12,283 bases of DNA. Origin: DASVTR01 sp033855775. Its GTDB lineage: Bacteria > Acidobacteriota > Blastocatellia > Pyrinomonadales > Pyrinomonadaceae. The stretch lies in contig JAWVFT010000003.1 of NCBI GenBank assembly GCA_033855775.1, forward strand, positions 1 through 12,283, written 5' to 3'. The position numbers and the translations under genes are program-made. The notes below the pieces were generated by a model, which was given only the letters and a program-made list of their open reading frames with translations, was not told where the DNA came from and did not search any database. Each line of letters begins with the position of its first letter. The stretch's first letter is position 1. Shown here one piece after another: positions 6,303 through 12,283 of the stretch.

Positions 6303-8438
6303 TCATGAAGCGACACGCACAGCCACGTCGCGCGTCGCGCGGTTGCCGAAGAAGTCTTCCGCGAAGACGCGCACGATATATCGCCCCGCGGGAAGCGCGG
6401 ACGCATGCCAGTAGTCTGCCAAGGCCGCGCGGTCGCGCACACGATTAGTGACGATGTAAGCGAAGATGGTCTGGCCCGTGTAGCCCGACTGGCTGCCCTC
6501 TGCGTAAGCCATGCGCGCCGTGAAGGGGTCGTCGGGCAGGCTCTCAAAAGAGATGTTCATCAGCGGCTCTTCGAACCCTTGCGCGGGTCTTTCGTCGGCG
6601 TTCAGGATTTGATAGCCGAGGCGATAGAGGCCGAGCTTGCGCCGCGCCGCGTTGCCGTCCATCTGGTCGTAGGCGCGAACAACTATCTCTACATCGCCCT
6701 TGACCTCGACGGGAGCGCCGCTGTCCCCTACGGCCTTGCCGCTCTCCACAGTCGCCGCTGCCCCGAACTGTTCGCCGTTTCGATTCAACAGGAGAACGCC
6801 GTCCTTTTCAATCGTCGGGGCGACGGTATCCCTGATGCCGGGAAGGTCGAGCGCGGCCAGCGCGTTGAACTCCGAGCCGAGCGGCCCCGCGATGAGATGA
6901 ACGTGATATTGATTGTTAAGCGTGCCGAGCGCGTCGCCCGCCTTGAAGGCCGCGCCGCGCCGCACGCGCACGTCAACGATTTTCCCACGCTCGTCGCGCA
7001 GCAAGCGAAAGCGTTCGTCGTCGAAGGGCCGCTCGTCGCGGTCGCGCCCCATGCGCAGGTGTATGTAGCCGAGCGAGGGAAAGCGTATGCGCTCGCGCGC
7101 CGTGCCGACGCCGCCGACGCTCAAAGGGTTCATCATCCGCTCGTCGCGGACGAGGCGCACAGTCTCGCCATACGCGCCCGGAACGTCCAGGCCGTTATGA
7201 AACCATGCGTCATGCTTGTCCATTATCTCGCCGCGCACTTCGCCGAAGGTGGCGGCGATTTCGCGCGGGCGTGCCGGTGGCTCGTAAGGCCAGCGCGGAG
7301 CGCCTTGCGCACGAAAATCTGCGGCGGCAGCGCGAAGAGCTTGCGCTTCTTCCTTCGTGACGAGGTGGCCGCGCTCTGCGCCTTCTGCGAGGACGACGCG
7401 CACGGCCCGATTGCCTGTGTCGGCGACGACGAGCGAGCCGTCCTTTGCTACCGCAACGCCCGAAGGATGATTGACGCGCGCCTCAACGAGCGGGCCGTCG
7501 AGGTGTCCTGAGAGCGTGCGGCCCACGAGCGTGAAGACCTGCGGCACAAGCTCGAAGACGACCGCGCGCAGTTCGGAGGCTCCGGCGTCGGCGACATAGA
7601 TTCTCCCGCTCGAATCAACGGCGATGCCCGTCGGCTCGTCAAAGAGCGCGTTCGCGAGCAATCCGTCCTGCACTCCGGCTTCGTCCGTCCCGGCGATGGT
7701 CTTGACGGCTCCGCTCAACTCGACACGGCGCAGGCGATGATTGCCCGTGTCCGCCACTACGAGCGAGCCGTCCGGCGCGACGGCGATGCCGCAAGGAGTG
7801 TGAAAGCGAGCCTGCACCCCGTCAATCGCGTCGGCGTAGCCGGGAGCATCGCCGCCCGCGAGCGTGCGGACTACGCCCTGCCTGTCAACGGCACGAATGC
7901 GGTCGTTGTAAGTGTCCGCGACGAAGATTGTGCCGTCGGCGGAGACGGCCACGCCGACGGGGCCGTCAAAGAGGGCCCTGGAGTTGTCGCCGTCTGCAAA
8001 GCCCGCGCGCCCTTCGATGCCCGCGATTATCCTGACGGCTCCGCTCTGCGCGTTGACGAGCTTGATGGTGTGCGAGCCCGTGTCCGCGACGACGAGCGAG
8101 CCGTCCGCGGCGACGGCCACGGCTGAAGGCGTGCTGAGATTTTCGGCCAACACCTTCGCAGAGCCTTCGGGCGTCAATTGCACGAGTTGATTAAGCTCGC
8201 CGTCCGTCACATACAAAGTCCCGTCCGTCGAGACGGCGACGCCGAACGGATTGACGAAGCGCGCCGTCTCGACGCCGCTGCCCGCCCCGGCCAGCGTGCG
8301 AATCGAAGCGAGCGTCGCGCGCCTCTCCGCCTGCCGCGACCCGCACGCGGCGCACAAGCCGAGCGCGATGCAGCCGAGAGTAAAAACGAGTAAAGAAGGA
8401 TGACGGGCGGGCGCGTCCTTCATTGTCATAAACCTCAT
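6303..8438 (-). CDS. NHL-repeat propeller lipoprotein with M23-type metallopeptidase domain
   Basis: The protein has 711 residues. A hydrophobic segment at 15-31 ends in a probable lipobox, GLCAAC (Cys32; the Cys at -3 is atypical), so a membrane-anchored lipoprotein is inferred. Residues ~48-352 contain six NHL-type blades with DG(S/T)L-VADT-N and A-F-xP-GVAV motifs, at a pitch of about 55 residues (the first interval is ~40). Residues ~395-530 carry the M23 pattern: HNGLD (His414, Asp418), GYIHL (His460), and a FKAGDALG...HVHL segment with His512/His514. The zinc and catalytic residues therefore appear complete. A C-terminal beta-rich domain (~535-711; DTVAPTI start, EDFFGNRATRDVAV end) resembles the Ig-like tail of some M23 proteins. 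By family, M23 enzymes cut peptidoglycan cross-links and NHL propellers bind ligands; the joint role is unknown. AGGCGG five bases before the ATG supports the start at 8438; an ATG at 8423, nine bases after GAGG, is a real alternative. Confidence 0.85.
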   Translation of the reverse strand: MRFMTMKDAPARHPSLLVFTLGCIALGLCAACGSRQAERRATLASIRTLAGAGSGVETARFVNPFGVAVSTDGTLYVTDGELNQLVQLTPEGSAKVLAENLSTPSAVAVAADGSLVVADTGSHTIKLVNAQSGAVRIIAGIEGRAGFADGDNSRALFDGPVGVAVSADGTIFVADTYNDRIRAVDRQGVVRTLAGGDAPGYADAIDGVQARFHTPCGIAVAPDGSLVVADTGNHRLRRVELSGAVKTIAGTDEAGVQDGLLANALFDEPTGIAVDSSGRIYVADAGASELRAVVFELVPQVFTLVGRTLSGHLDGPLVEARVNHPSGVAVAKDGSLVVADTGNRAVRVVLAEGAERGHLVTKEEAQALRAAAADFRAQGAPRWPYEPPARPREIAATFGEVRGEIMDKHDAWFHNGLDVPGAYGETVRLVRDERMMNPLSVGGVGTARERIRFPSLGYIHLRMGRDRDERPFDDERFRLLRDERGKIVDVRVRRGAAFKAGDALGTLNNQYHVHLIAGPLGSEFNALAALDLPGIRDTVAPTIEKDGVLLLNRNGEQFGAAATVESGKAVGDSGAPVEVKGDVEIVVRAYDQMDGNAARRKLGLYRLGYQILNADERPAQGFEEPLMNISFESLPDDPFTARMAYAEGSQSGYTGQTIFAYIVTNRVRDRAALADYWHASALPAGRYIVRVFAEDFFGNRATRDVAVRVAS
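6849..7256 (-). other. M23-like metallopeptidase domain within the NHL lipoprotein
   Basis: This covers residues ~395-530 of the lipoprotein. Ligand order His-x3-Asp (414/418), Tyr-x-His-Leu (458-461) and His-x-His (512/514) matches the M23 (LytM/lysostaphin-type) zinc site. The FKAGDALG segment just before the HVHL strand corresponds to the glycine-rich turn usual there. About 30 residues rich in Arg and Asp are inserted after YIHL. Overall identity to classic M23 enzymes looks low, so a degenerate or specialised member is possible. Confidence 0.65.
7383..8297 (-). repeat. Six-blade NHL repeat region with a two-blade super-repeat
   Basis: DG motifs fall at residues 72, 112, 168, 223, ~277 and 333. 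Blades two, four and six share DGSLVVADTG almost exactly; blades one, three and five carry diverged forms (DGTLYV, DGTIFV, SGRIYV). At DNA level the even-blade 30-base units at 7414-7443, 7744-7773 and 8077-8106 are nearly identical and spaced 330 and 333 bases, which is two blades each. Confidence 0.8.
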
Positions 8439-8565
8439 AGACGCCGCCTGCCTTCGATGCGCGTTGAAAGGATAGAATGCTTGTCAGTCATCAGCGCAGG
8501 ATTTTGCCCGCTGGCGGGCGCGAATGCAAACTATCGTTGAGAGAGATGCTGATTGAGCGTATGCT
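8439..8565. promoter_or_regulatory. Divergent intergenic control region
   Basis: These 127 bases separate the minus-strand lipoprotein from the plus-strand UPF0182 gene, so promoters for both should lie here. It contains a perfect inverted repeat (GCCCGC/GCGGGC, 8506-8511 and 8514-8519) with a two-base centre, which could be an operator. I found no convincing -35/-10 pair for the minus strand. Confidence 0.4.
8537..8565 (+). promoter_or_regulatory. Candidate promoter placing the UPF0182 transcript start at its start codon
   Basis: TTGAGA at 8537-8542 (five of six matches to TTGACA), a 17-base spacer and TATGCT at 8560-8565 (four of six to TATAAT) form a sigma-70-type promoter. The expected transcription start is near 8572, which is the A of the second in-frame ATG. 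No good Shine-Dalgarno sequence precedes either ATG. This would give a leaderless mRNA. Confidence 0.35.
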
Positions 8566-11496
8566 ATGGGCATGAATAAGCCGACCCCCATTGACGATGA
8601 TGAAATGATTATTGATGTCAGCCCGCAGCCGCCCAGGCGTCGCCACTGGCGGCGATGGGTCATCGTGGCCGTATTGCTGGTAGCCTTCGCCCTCATCCGC
8701 TCGCTCTCTTTGTATCTATCGGCGCGGTGGTTCGGCTCGCTCGGCTACTCGTCCGTCTACTGGACTATCTTTCGCTACAAGTTTCTGGTCTTTCTGGTCT
8801 TCGCCGTCCTGACCGTTGTGATACTGCGCGGAGCCTTGCTGCTGCTCGAACGTGTGTTCGCCGTCTCGACGCTCGAACGCCGCATCGTCATGTTTAATAA
8901 CCAGCCGGTCGCGTTCGCGCCCGCGCGCTTCGTGCGCCCAGTGGCATGGGTCGTCTCGCTGCTCTACGGTCTTATCTTCGGGTTGGACATGAAGGACAAC
9001 TGGCAGTCCTTTGCTCTCTACCTGAATCAACCCGCGACGGAGGGCATTGACCCCATCTTTCAAAAGTCCGTCGGCTTCTACTTTTTCTCGCTGCCCGTCC
9101 ATCAAAGCGTGAGTTGGTGGCTCACGGTGTTGGCCTTCACCATTCTCGCCTTCACAATCATCTATGCCCTGCTCACGTCTCAGCAAAAGCTGAAAGAGAC
9201 GGCGGCGAACGTCGCAAAGAAAGTGACGGGGATGAACGTCGCGCAGCGCAGCGGTTACGCGGCCATCTCCTTCGCGTTCGCGGTCTACCTGCTGATGCTG
9301 GCATGGCGAACCTATCTCGCGCGCTTTCCTTATCTCTGGCAAGACCACGATTCCTTCGCGGGCGTCACTTATACGGAAGCCAACTACCTGCTGCCCGGAC
9401 TGATGATTGTGGCCGTGGCTTTAATCATCTCGGCGGGCCTCGCCATCTTCAATGCCCTGACGAAGCGCGGGCTGCGTTTGCTGCTGGCGGCCATCGCGCT
9501 GCCCCTCGCGGTCTTTATCATCGCGGTCATGCTCGTCCCGGCCTACGTCAACAGCTTCATCGTCAAGCCGAACGAGTTGGGACGCGAGACGCCCTACATC
9601 GAGCACAATATCAACTGGACGCGCAAAGCCTTCGCGCTCGACCGCATAGAGTTGCGCGACTTTGAAGCAGACCCCGGCGTCGAAGGCTTGAACCTCGAAG
9701 CCAACAAAGCCACGCTCGACAACGTGCGTCTCTGGGACTGGCGCGCGCTGCAAGACACGCTCCGCCAGATTCAGGAGATTCGCACCTACTACGATTTCCC
9801 GGACGTTGACGTTGACCGTTATCGCACGGGTGGGCAGGTGCGACAGATGATGCTGGCGGCGCGCGAGTTGGACGTTGACAAGCTGCCGCCTTCGTCGCGC
9901 AACTGGGTCAACGAGAAACTGATTTACACGCACGGCTACGGCGTGACGATGAACACCTCCAACGGCTTCACGCCCGAAGGGATGCCGCAGTTCATCCTCT
10001 CCAACATGCCGCTTGAAACGAGCGCGCCCGACATCAAGGTGACGCGCCCCGAAATCTACTACGGGCAAAAGACGAACACTGATGTCTACGTCCGCACCAA
10101 GCAGAAGGAATTTAACTTTCCGCAGGGCGAAGCCAACAACTACACTGCTTACGAGGAAGAGGGCGGCATCGTCGTCGGCGGCTTCTTCAGCCGCATGCTG
10201 CTGGCCTGGGCGCTCGGCGATTTGTCCAAGCTCCCTTTCTCCGACGACGTGACGCCGGATAGCCGTCTCTTGATGCGGCGCAACATACGCGACCGCGTTA
10301 AAAGCCTCGCGCCCTTTCTCGTCTACGACAGCGACCCTTACATCGTCGTCTCCGACACTGGCCGTCTCTACTGGATGATGGACGCGTTCACGGAATCTTC
10401 CAACTATCCTTACTCGCGCCACTACCGCGCCGAGAATCAGAACGTCAACTACATCCGCAACAGCGTCAAGGTAACGGTCGATGCTTATAACGGCTCGACC
10501 GTCTTCTACGTCTTCGACGCGCAGGACGCTTTGATTAAAGCCTACGCCAGCGTCTTCCCCGCCCTCTTTCGTGACGCCGCGCAGATGCCCGCTGACCTGC
10601 GCTCGCACGTTCGCTATCCAGAAACGCTGCTCAAGACGCAGGGCGAAGTCTACGGCCTGTATCACACGCAGAACGCCAAGGTCTTCTTCCAACGCGAAGA
10701 CCAGTGGAGCGTGGCGCGTCAAGCGCAGGTAGCCAGCACGGACAAGCAGCAACAACAGCCCGACGCGCTTGAGCCTTACTACGTGATAACGCAACTGCCC
10801 GGCGAACAGCTTGCCGAAGAGTTTGTGCAGATATTGCCGTTTACTCCGGCCAGCCGCCCGAACATGATTGGCTGGATGGCCGGACGCTGCGACGGCTCCG
10901 CTTACGGTTCCCTGCTCGTCTATAATTTCCCCAGTTCGAGAATCATCAATGGCCCCGCGCAAGTCGAAGCGCGCATCGAACAGAACGCGCAGCTTTCCGG
11001 CCAGTTCACGCTCTGGAATCAGCAAGGCTCGCGCGTCGTGCGCGGCAACCTGCTGGTCATCCCGATGGGCCGCTCGCTGCTCTACATCGAACCCATTTAT
11101 CTACGCTCCGAGCGCAGCCCGATGCCTGAGTTGCGCCTCGTCGTCGTCGCCACGCAGGAACGGCTCGGCTACGGGCAAAACTTTCAGGAAGCCCTAACCA
11201 ATCTTGTCGCACAGCCAGCCAAGCCCTCGGAGCAGAAGCCCGAAGAACAGCAGCAACAACAACAGCCGAAGCCCGAAGAGGTCGCTTCGGCCTCAACCGC
11301 GACTGCGCCCGCGCAGGGGAAAACGCCTGCCGCTCCGCTGCCGCAGAACACGCAGCAACTCATCAACCGCGCCGCCGATGAACTCAACGCTTACCAACGC
11401 CTGACCGCCGAAGGCAAACTAGGCGAAGCGGGACAGAAGCTCGAATCGCTCAAGCGCACGCTGGAAGAGTTGAGAAAGCAGGGCGCAAAATTCTGA
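8566..11496 (+). CDS. UPF0182 family membrane protein (COG1615)
   Basis: The 976-residue protein matches the UPF0182 family in size and layout. About seven membrane helices lie in the first third (~30-50, 70-93, 122-142, 181-203, 230-247, 274-297, 301-325). A large, probably extracytoplasmic domain follows, beginning FIVKPNELGRETPYIEHNIN at 331-350, a family hallmark. The C-terminus has a Gln/Glu/Pro-rich linker (~886-925, including six consecutive Gln) and then a helical segment (~928-976, QQLINRAADELNAYQRLTAE), which also occurs in other members. The family's biochemical function is not established; it is a conserved membrane protein of unknown role. The start at 8566 and the ATG at 8572 (MNKPTPIDDD) are equally possible; neither has a good ribosome site. 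It appears to be a single-gene unit, divergent from the lipoprotein gene and followed by inverted repeats at 11515-11566. Confidence 0.93.
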   Translation: MGMNKPTPIDDDEMIIDVSPQPPRRRHWRRWVIVAVLLVAFALIRSLSLYLSARWFGSLGYSSVYWTIFRYKFLVFLVFAVLTVVILRGALLLLERVFAVSTLERRIVMFNNQPVAFAPARFVRPVAWVVSLLYGLIFGLDMKDNWQSFALYLNQPATEGIDPIFQKSVGFYFFSLPVHQSVSWWLTVLAFTILAFTIIYALLTSQQKLKETAANVAKKVTGMNVAQRSGYAAISFAFAVYLLMLAWRTYLARFPYLWQDHDSFAGVTYTEANYLLPGLMIVAVALIISAGLAIFNALTKRGLRLLLAAIALPLAVFIIAVMLVPAYVNSFIVKPNELGRETPYIEHNINWTRKAFALDRIELRDFEADPGVEGLNLEANKATLDNVRLWDWRALQDTLRQIQEIRTYYDFPDVDVDRYRTGGQVRQMMLAARELDVDKLPPSSRNWVNEKLIYTHGYGVTMNTSNGFTPEGMPQFILSNMPLETSAPDIKVTRPEIYYGQKTNTDVYVRTKQKEFNFPQGEANNYTAYEEEGGIVVGGFFSRMLLAWALGDLSKLPFSDDVTPDSRLLMRRNIRDRVKSLAPFLVYDSDPYIVVSDTGRLYWMMDAFTESSNYPYSRHYRAENQNVNYIRNSVKVTVDAYNGSTVFYVFDAQDALIKAYASVFPALFRDAAQMPADLRSHVRYPETLLKTQGEVYGLYHTQNAKVFFQREDQWSVARQAQVASTDKQQQQPDALEPYYVITQLPGEQLAEEFVQILPFTPASRPNMIGWMAGRCDGSAYGSLLVYNFPSSRIINGPAQVEARIEQNAQLSGQFTLWNQQGSRVVRGNLLVIPMGRSLLYIEPIYLRSERSPMPELRLVVVATQERLGYGQNFQEALTNLVAQPAKPSEQKPEEQQQQQQPKPEEVASASTATAPAQGKTPAAPLPQNTQQLINRAADELNAYQRLTAEGKLGEAGQKLESLKRTLEELRKQGAKF

Positions 11497-11514
11497 ACGC
11501 TCGCCTTCCATTCA

Positions 11515-11566
11515 AGCCGCGCTCGCGCGAAGTTTGTCGCGCAAAGTTTATCGAACGAGCGCGGCT
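11515..11566 (+). repeat. Nested inverted repeats after UPF0182, possible terminator
   Basis: An outer perfect 11-base repeat (AGCCGCGCTCG, 11515-11525, with CGAGCGCGGCT, 11556-11566) encloses an inner hairpin (GCGCGA, 11525-11530, with TCGCGC, 11537-11542). The enclosed segment also holds two copies of AAGTTT(G/A)TCG 14 bases apart (11530 and 11544). It begins 19 bases after the UPF0182 stop, where a terminator is expected. The sequence after the outer stem (GCGCTTTCCTTCG) is only weakly T-rich, so termination is uncertain. Confidence 0.5.
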
Positions 11567-11573
11567 GCGCTTT

Positions 11574-11605
11574 CCTTCGTCTACTGATGCCTTCGTCTAC
11601 CGATG
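11574..11605 (+). repeat. 16-base tandem duplication ending on a start codon
   Basis: Bases 11574-11589 (CCTTCGTCTACTGATG) are repeated directly at 11590-11605 with one difference (T to C at the twelfth base). Each copy ends in ATG. The second ATG starts the receiver-like gene; the first is in another frame and opens a 20-codon frame that ends at 11649. The duplication leaves no Shine-Dalgarno sequence before the true start. Confidence 0.85.
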
Positions 11606-11998
11606 AACGACTTGCAAGCGGGACGCATTTTAATTGTCGAAGACGATGAAACGCGCTGCCTTTGGTTTCAAGATAAGTTTCAGGGGCGCGAGATTGACGT
11701 GACGTGCGACGTGGCGCAGGCATTCGAGTGGCTGGCCGAGCGCGACTACCAACTCATCCTGCTCGACCACGACCTCATAGAGGAACACTACCTTTCGGAT
11801 GAGCCGGACGACGAGCGCACGGGCTACGCGGTCGCCTCTTGGCTCGCCGCGCACCCCGACCGTCATCGTGACGCATCAATCGTTATCCATTCGCTCAACT
11901 ACTCCGGCGCGCAGCGCATGCTCCGCAAACTAATCGCGGCGGGGCTGACAGCCGAACACATTCCCTTTCATTACCTGCAAAACAGACTACAAAGGTAG
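11603..11998 (+). CDS. Stand-alone atypical receiver-domain protein, cyclic-phosphate-processing receiver-like
   Basis: The 131-residue protein is a single CheY-like fold with no output domain and no signal peptide, so it is probably cytoplasmic. It opens with GRILIVEDDE (acidic pair Asp14/Asp15). The phosphoacceptor strand reads LILLDHDLIEE (Asp55, His56, Asp57), and the later strand ends IVIHSLNYSGAQRML (His96, Ser97, Asn99). The usual conserved Lys of response regulators is not apparent. The LDHDL, RTGYAVASWL and HSLN-x-GA-x-x-ML combination fits the group described as cyclic-phosphate-processing receiver domains (cREC), which are predicted to act on RNA cyclic-phosphate ends; this assignment is from memory of the motif pattern. 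A stop at 11585-11587 is in frame, so the ATG at 11603 is the first possible ATG start. No ribosome site is visible. No sensor kinase, RNA ligase or RNase gene lies in the window. An ordinary degenerate response regulator is the main alternative. Confidence 0.75.
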   Translation: MNDLQAGRILIVEDDETRCLWFQDKFQGREIDVTCDVAQAFEWLAERDYQLILLDHDLIEEHYLSDEPDDERTGYAVASWLAAHPDRHRDASIVIHSLNYSGAQRMLRKLIAAGLTAEHIPFHYLQNRLQR

Positions 11999-12246
11999 CC
12001 GCCGCCTGGCTTTCAGCGATACGCCGACGGTGCGCTTCAGCGCCGGAGTTTCATCGAACGCCTCCGACTGCGAAGAGACAACCGGCAAATGCGCTTCGTC
12101 TTTCCCTCGCCTTGAAATGTTTCGGGGCAAAACTTCATTCATAGATTAGAGCGTGGACAAATTTGTTGCCGCGACTATCGGACGATATTTCCGTGTCCGG
12201 TCTCGGCGGCGAACATTCAAACCACCAATCAGATAAGGAGATTGTT
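11999..12246 (+). other. Intergenic region, no gene seen
   Basis: These 248 bases have no convincing coding frame on either strand. A short GCGCT/AGCGC inverted repeat at 12032-12043 is too weak to call a terminator. The right half is more AT-rich (about 12110-12200) and probably contains the promoter of the following gene, but no clear -35/-10 pair stands out. Confidence 0.5.
12235..12240 (+). promoter_or_regulatory. Strong ribosome binding site of the last gene
   Basis: AAGGAG lies six bases before the ATG at 12247. It is one of the two best Shine-Dalgarno sequences in the window and fixes the start of the truncated gene. Confidence 0.85.
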
Positions 12247-12283
12247 ATGGAGCAGAAATTGGAGATTCTGGAAGACGACGCCA
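12247..12283 (+). CDS. Start of an unidentified gene, cut by the window end
   Basis: Only twelve codons are visible (MEQKLEILEDDA). The start is secure because of the AAGGAG six bases upstream. The visible residues are acidic and hydrophilic with no signal peptide beginning, so a cytoplasmic product is likely. Nothing further about its function can be said. Confidence 0.6.
   Translation, partial: MEQKLEILEDDA

Noticed and set aside
6405..7511. A 368-codon open frame on the plus strand opposite the NHL lipoprotein
   Set aside because: It is a shadow of the lipoprotein; the opposite strand shows clear NHL and M23 motifs, while this frame shows none.
7414..8106. Regularly spaced near-identical 30-base units, at first suggestive of a CRISPR-like array
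   Set aside because: The spacing is 330-333 bases, the units are in frame and encode the DGSLVVADTG strand of NHL blades.
9421..11025. A 534-codon open frame on the minus strand opposite the UPF0182 gene
   Set aside because: It lies wholly antisense to a well-recognised gene, its translation has Arg/Val/Asp-rich composition with no domain, and long antisense frames are expected in GC-rich DNA.
12163..12191. Possible promoter TTGTTG, 17 bases, TATTTC before the last gene
   Set aside because: The -10 element matches the consensus at only about three positions, too weak to annotate.

Overview
The window is GC-rich, densely coding bacterial DNA with seven protein genes, two of them cut by the window edges. 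There is no rRNA, tRNA, mobile element or CRISPR array. The mix of genes (a secreted aminopeptidase P-type M24 peptidase, a large UPF0182 membrane protein, an NHL-propeller lipoprotein, and a flippase-like protein joined to a MacB-like permease) and the base composition suggest an environmental Gram-negative-type bacterium. Acidobacteriota is my best guess; this is inference from protein style, as no marker gene is present.

Layout. (1) 2-3999, plus strand: a 5'-truncated alkaline-phosphatase-superfamily hydrolase, then, with a 4-base ATGA overlap, a 746-residue membrane protein. Its first half is a lysylphosphatidylglycerol-synthase-type (flippase-like) membrane domain and its second half a complete MacB/FtsX-type ABC permease. 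A long palindromic terminator at 4041-4087 closes this unit and probably also serves the converging minus-strand unit. (2) 4204-8438, minus strand: an NHL-repeat lipoprotein, which also carries the residues of an M23 metallopeptidase domain, followed 134 bases downstream by a secreted aminopeptidase P-like M24 peptidase with a Pro/Thr/Ala-rich insert. (3) 8439-8565: a divergent intergenic region with a candidate promoter for the next gene. (4) 8566-11496, plus: a UPF0182-family membrane protein. (5) 11497-11602: nested inverted repeats and a 16-base tandem duplication that ends on the start codon of the next gene. (6) 11603-11998, plus: a small atypical receiver-domain protein resembling the cyclic-phosphate-processing receiver group. 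(7) 12247-end, plus: the first 12 codons of another gene behind a strong ribosome binding site.

Taken together most genes act in or beyond the cytoplasmic membrane (hydrolase, flippase-like/permease fusion, secreted peptidase, surface lipoprotein, UPF0182). The coupled first pair is the best candidate for a functional module, probably in envelope lipid or lipoprotein handling. The clearest unusual items are the flippase-permease fusion, the NHL-M23 lipoprotein, and the stand-alone receiver-like protein with its duplicated start region.
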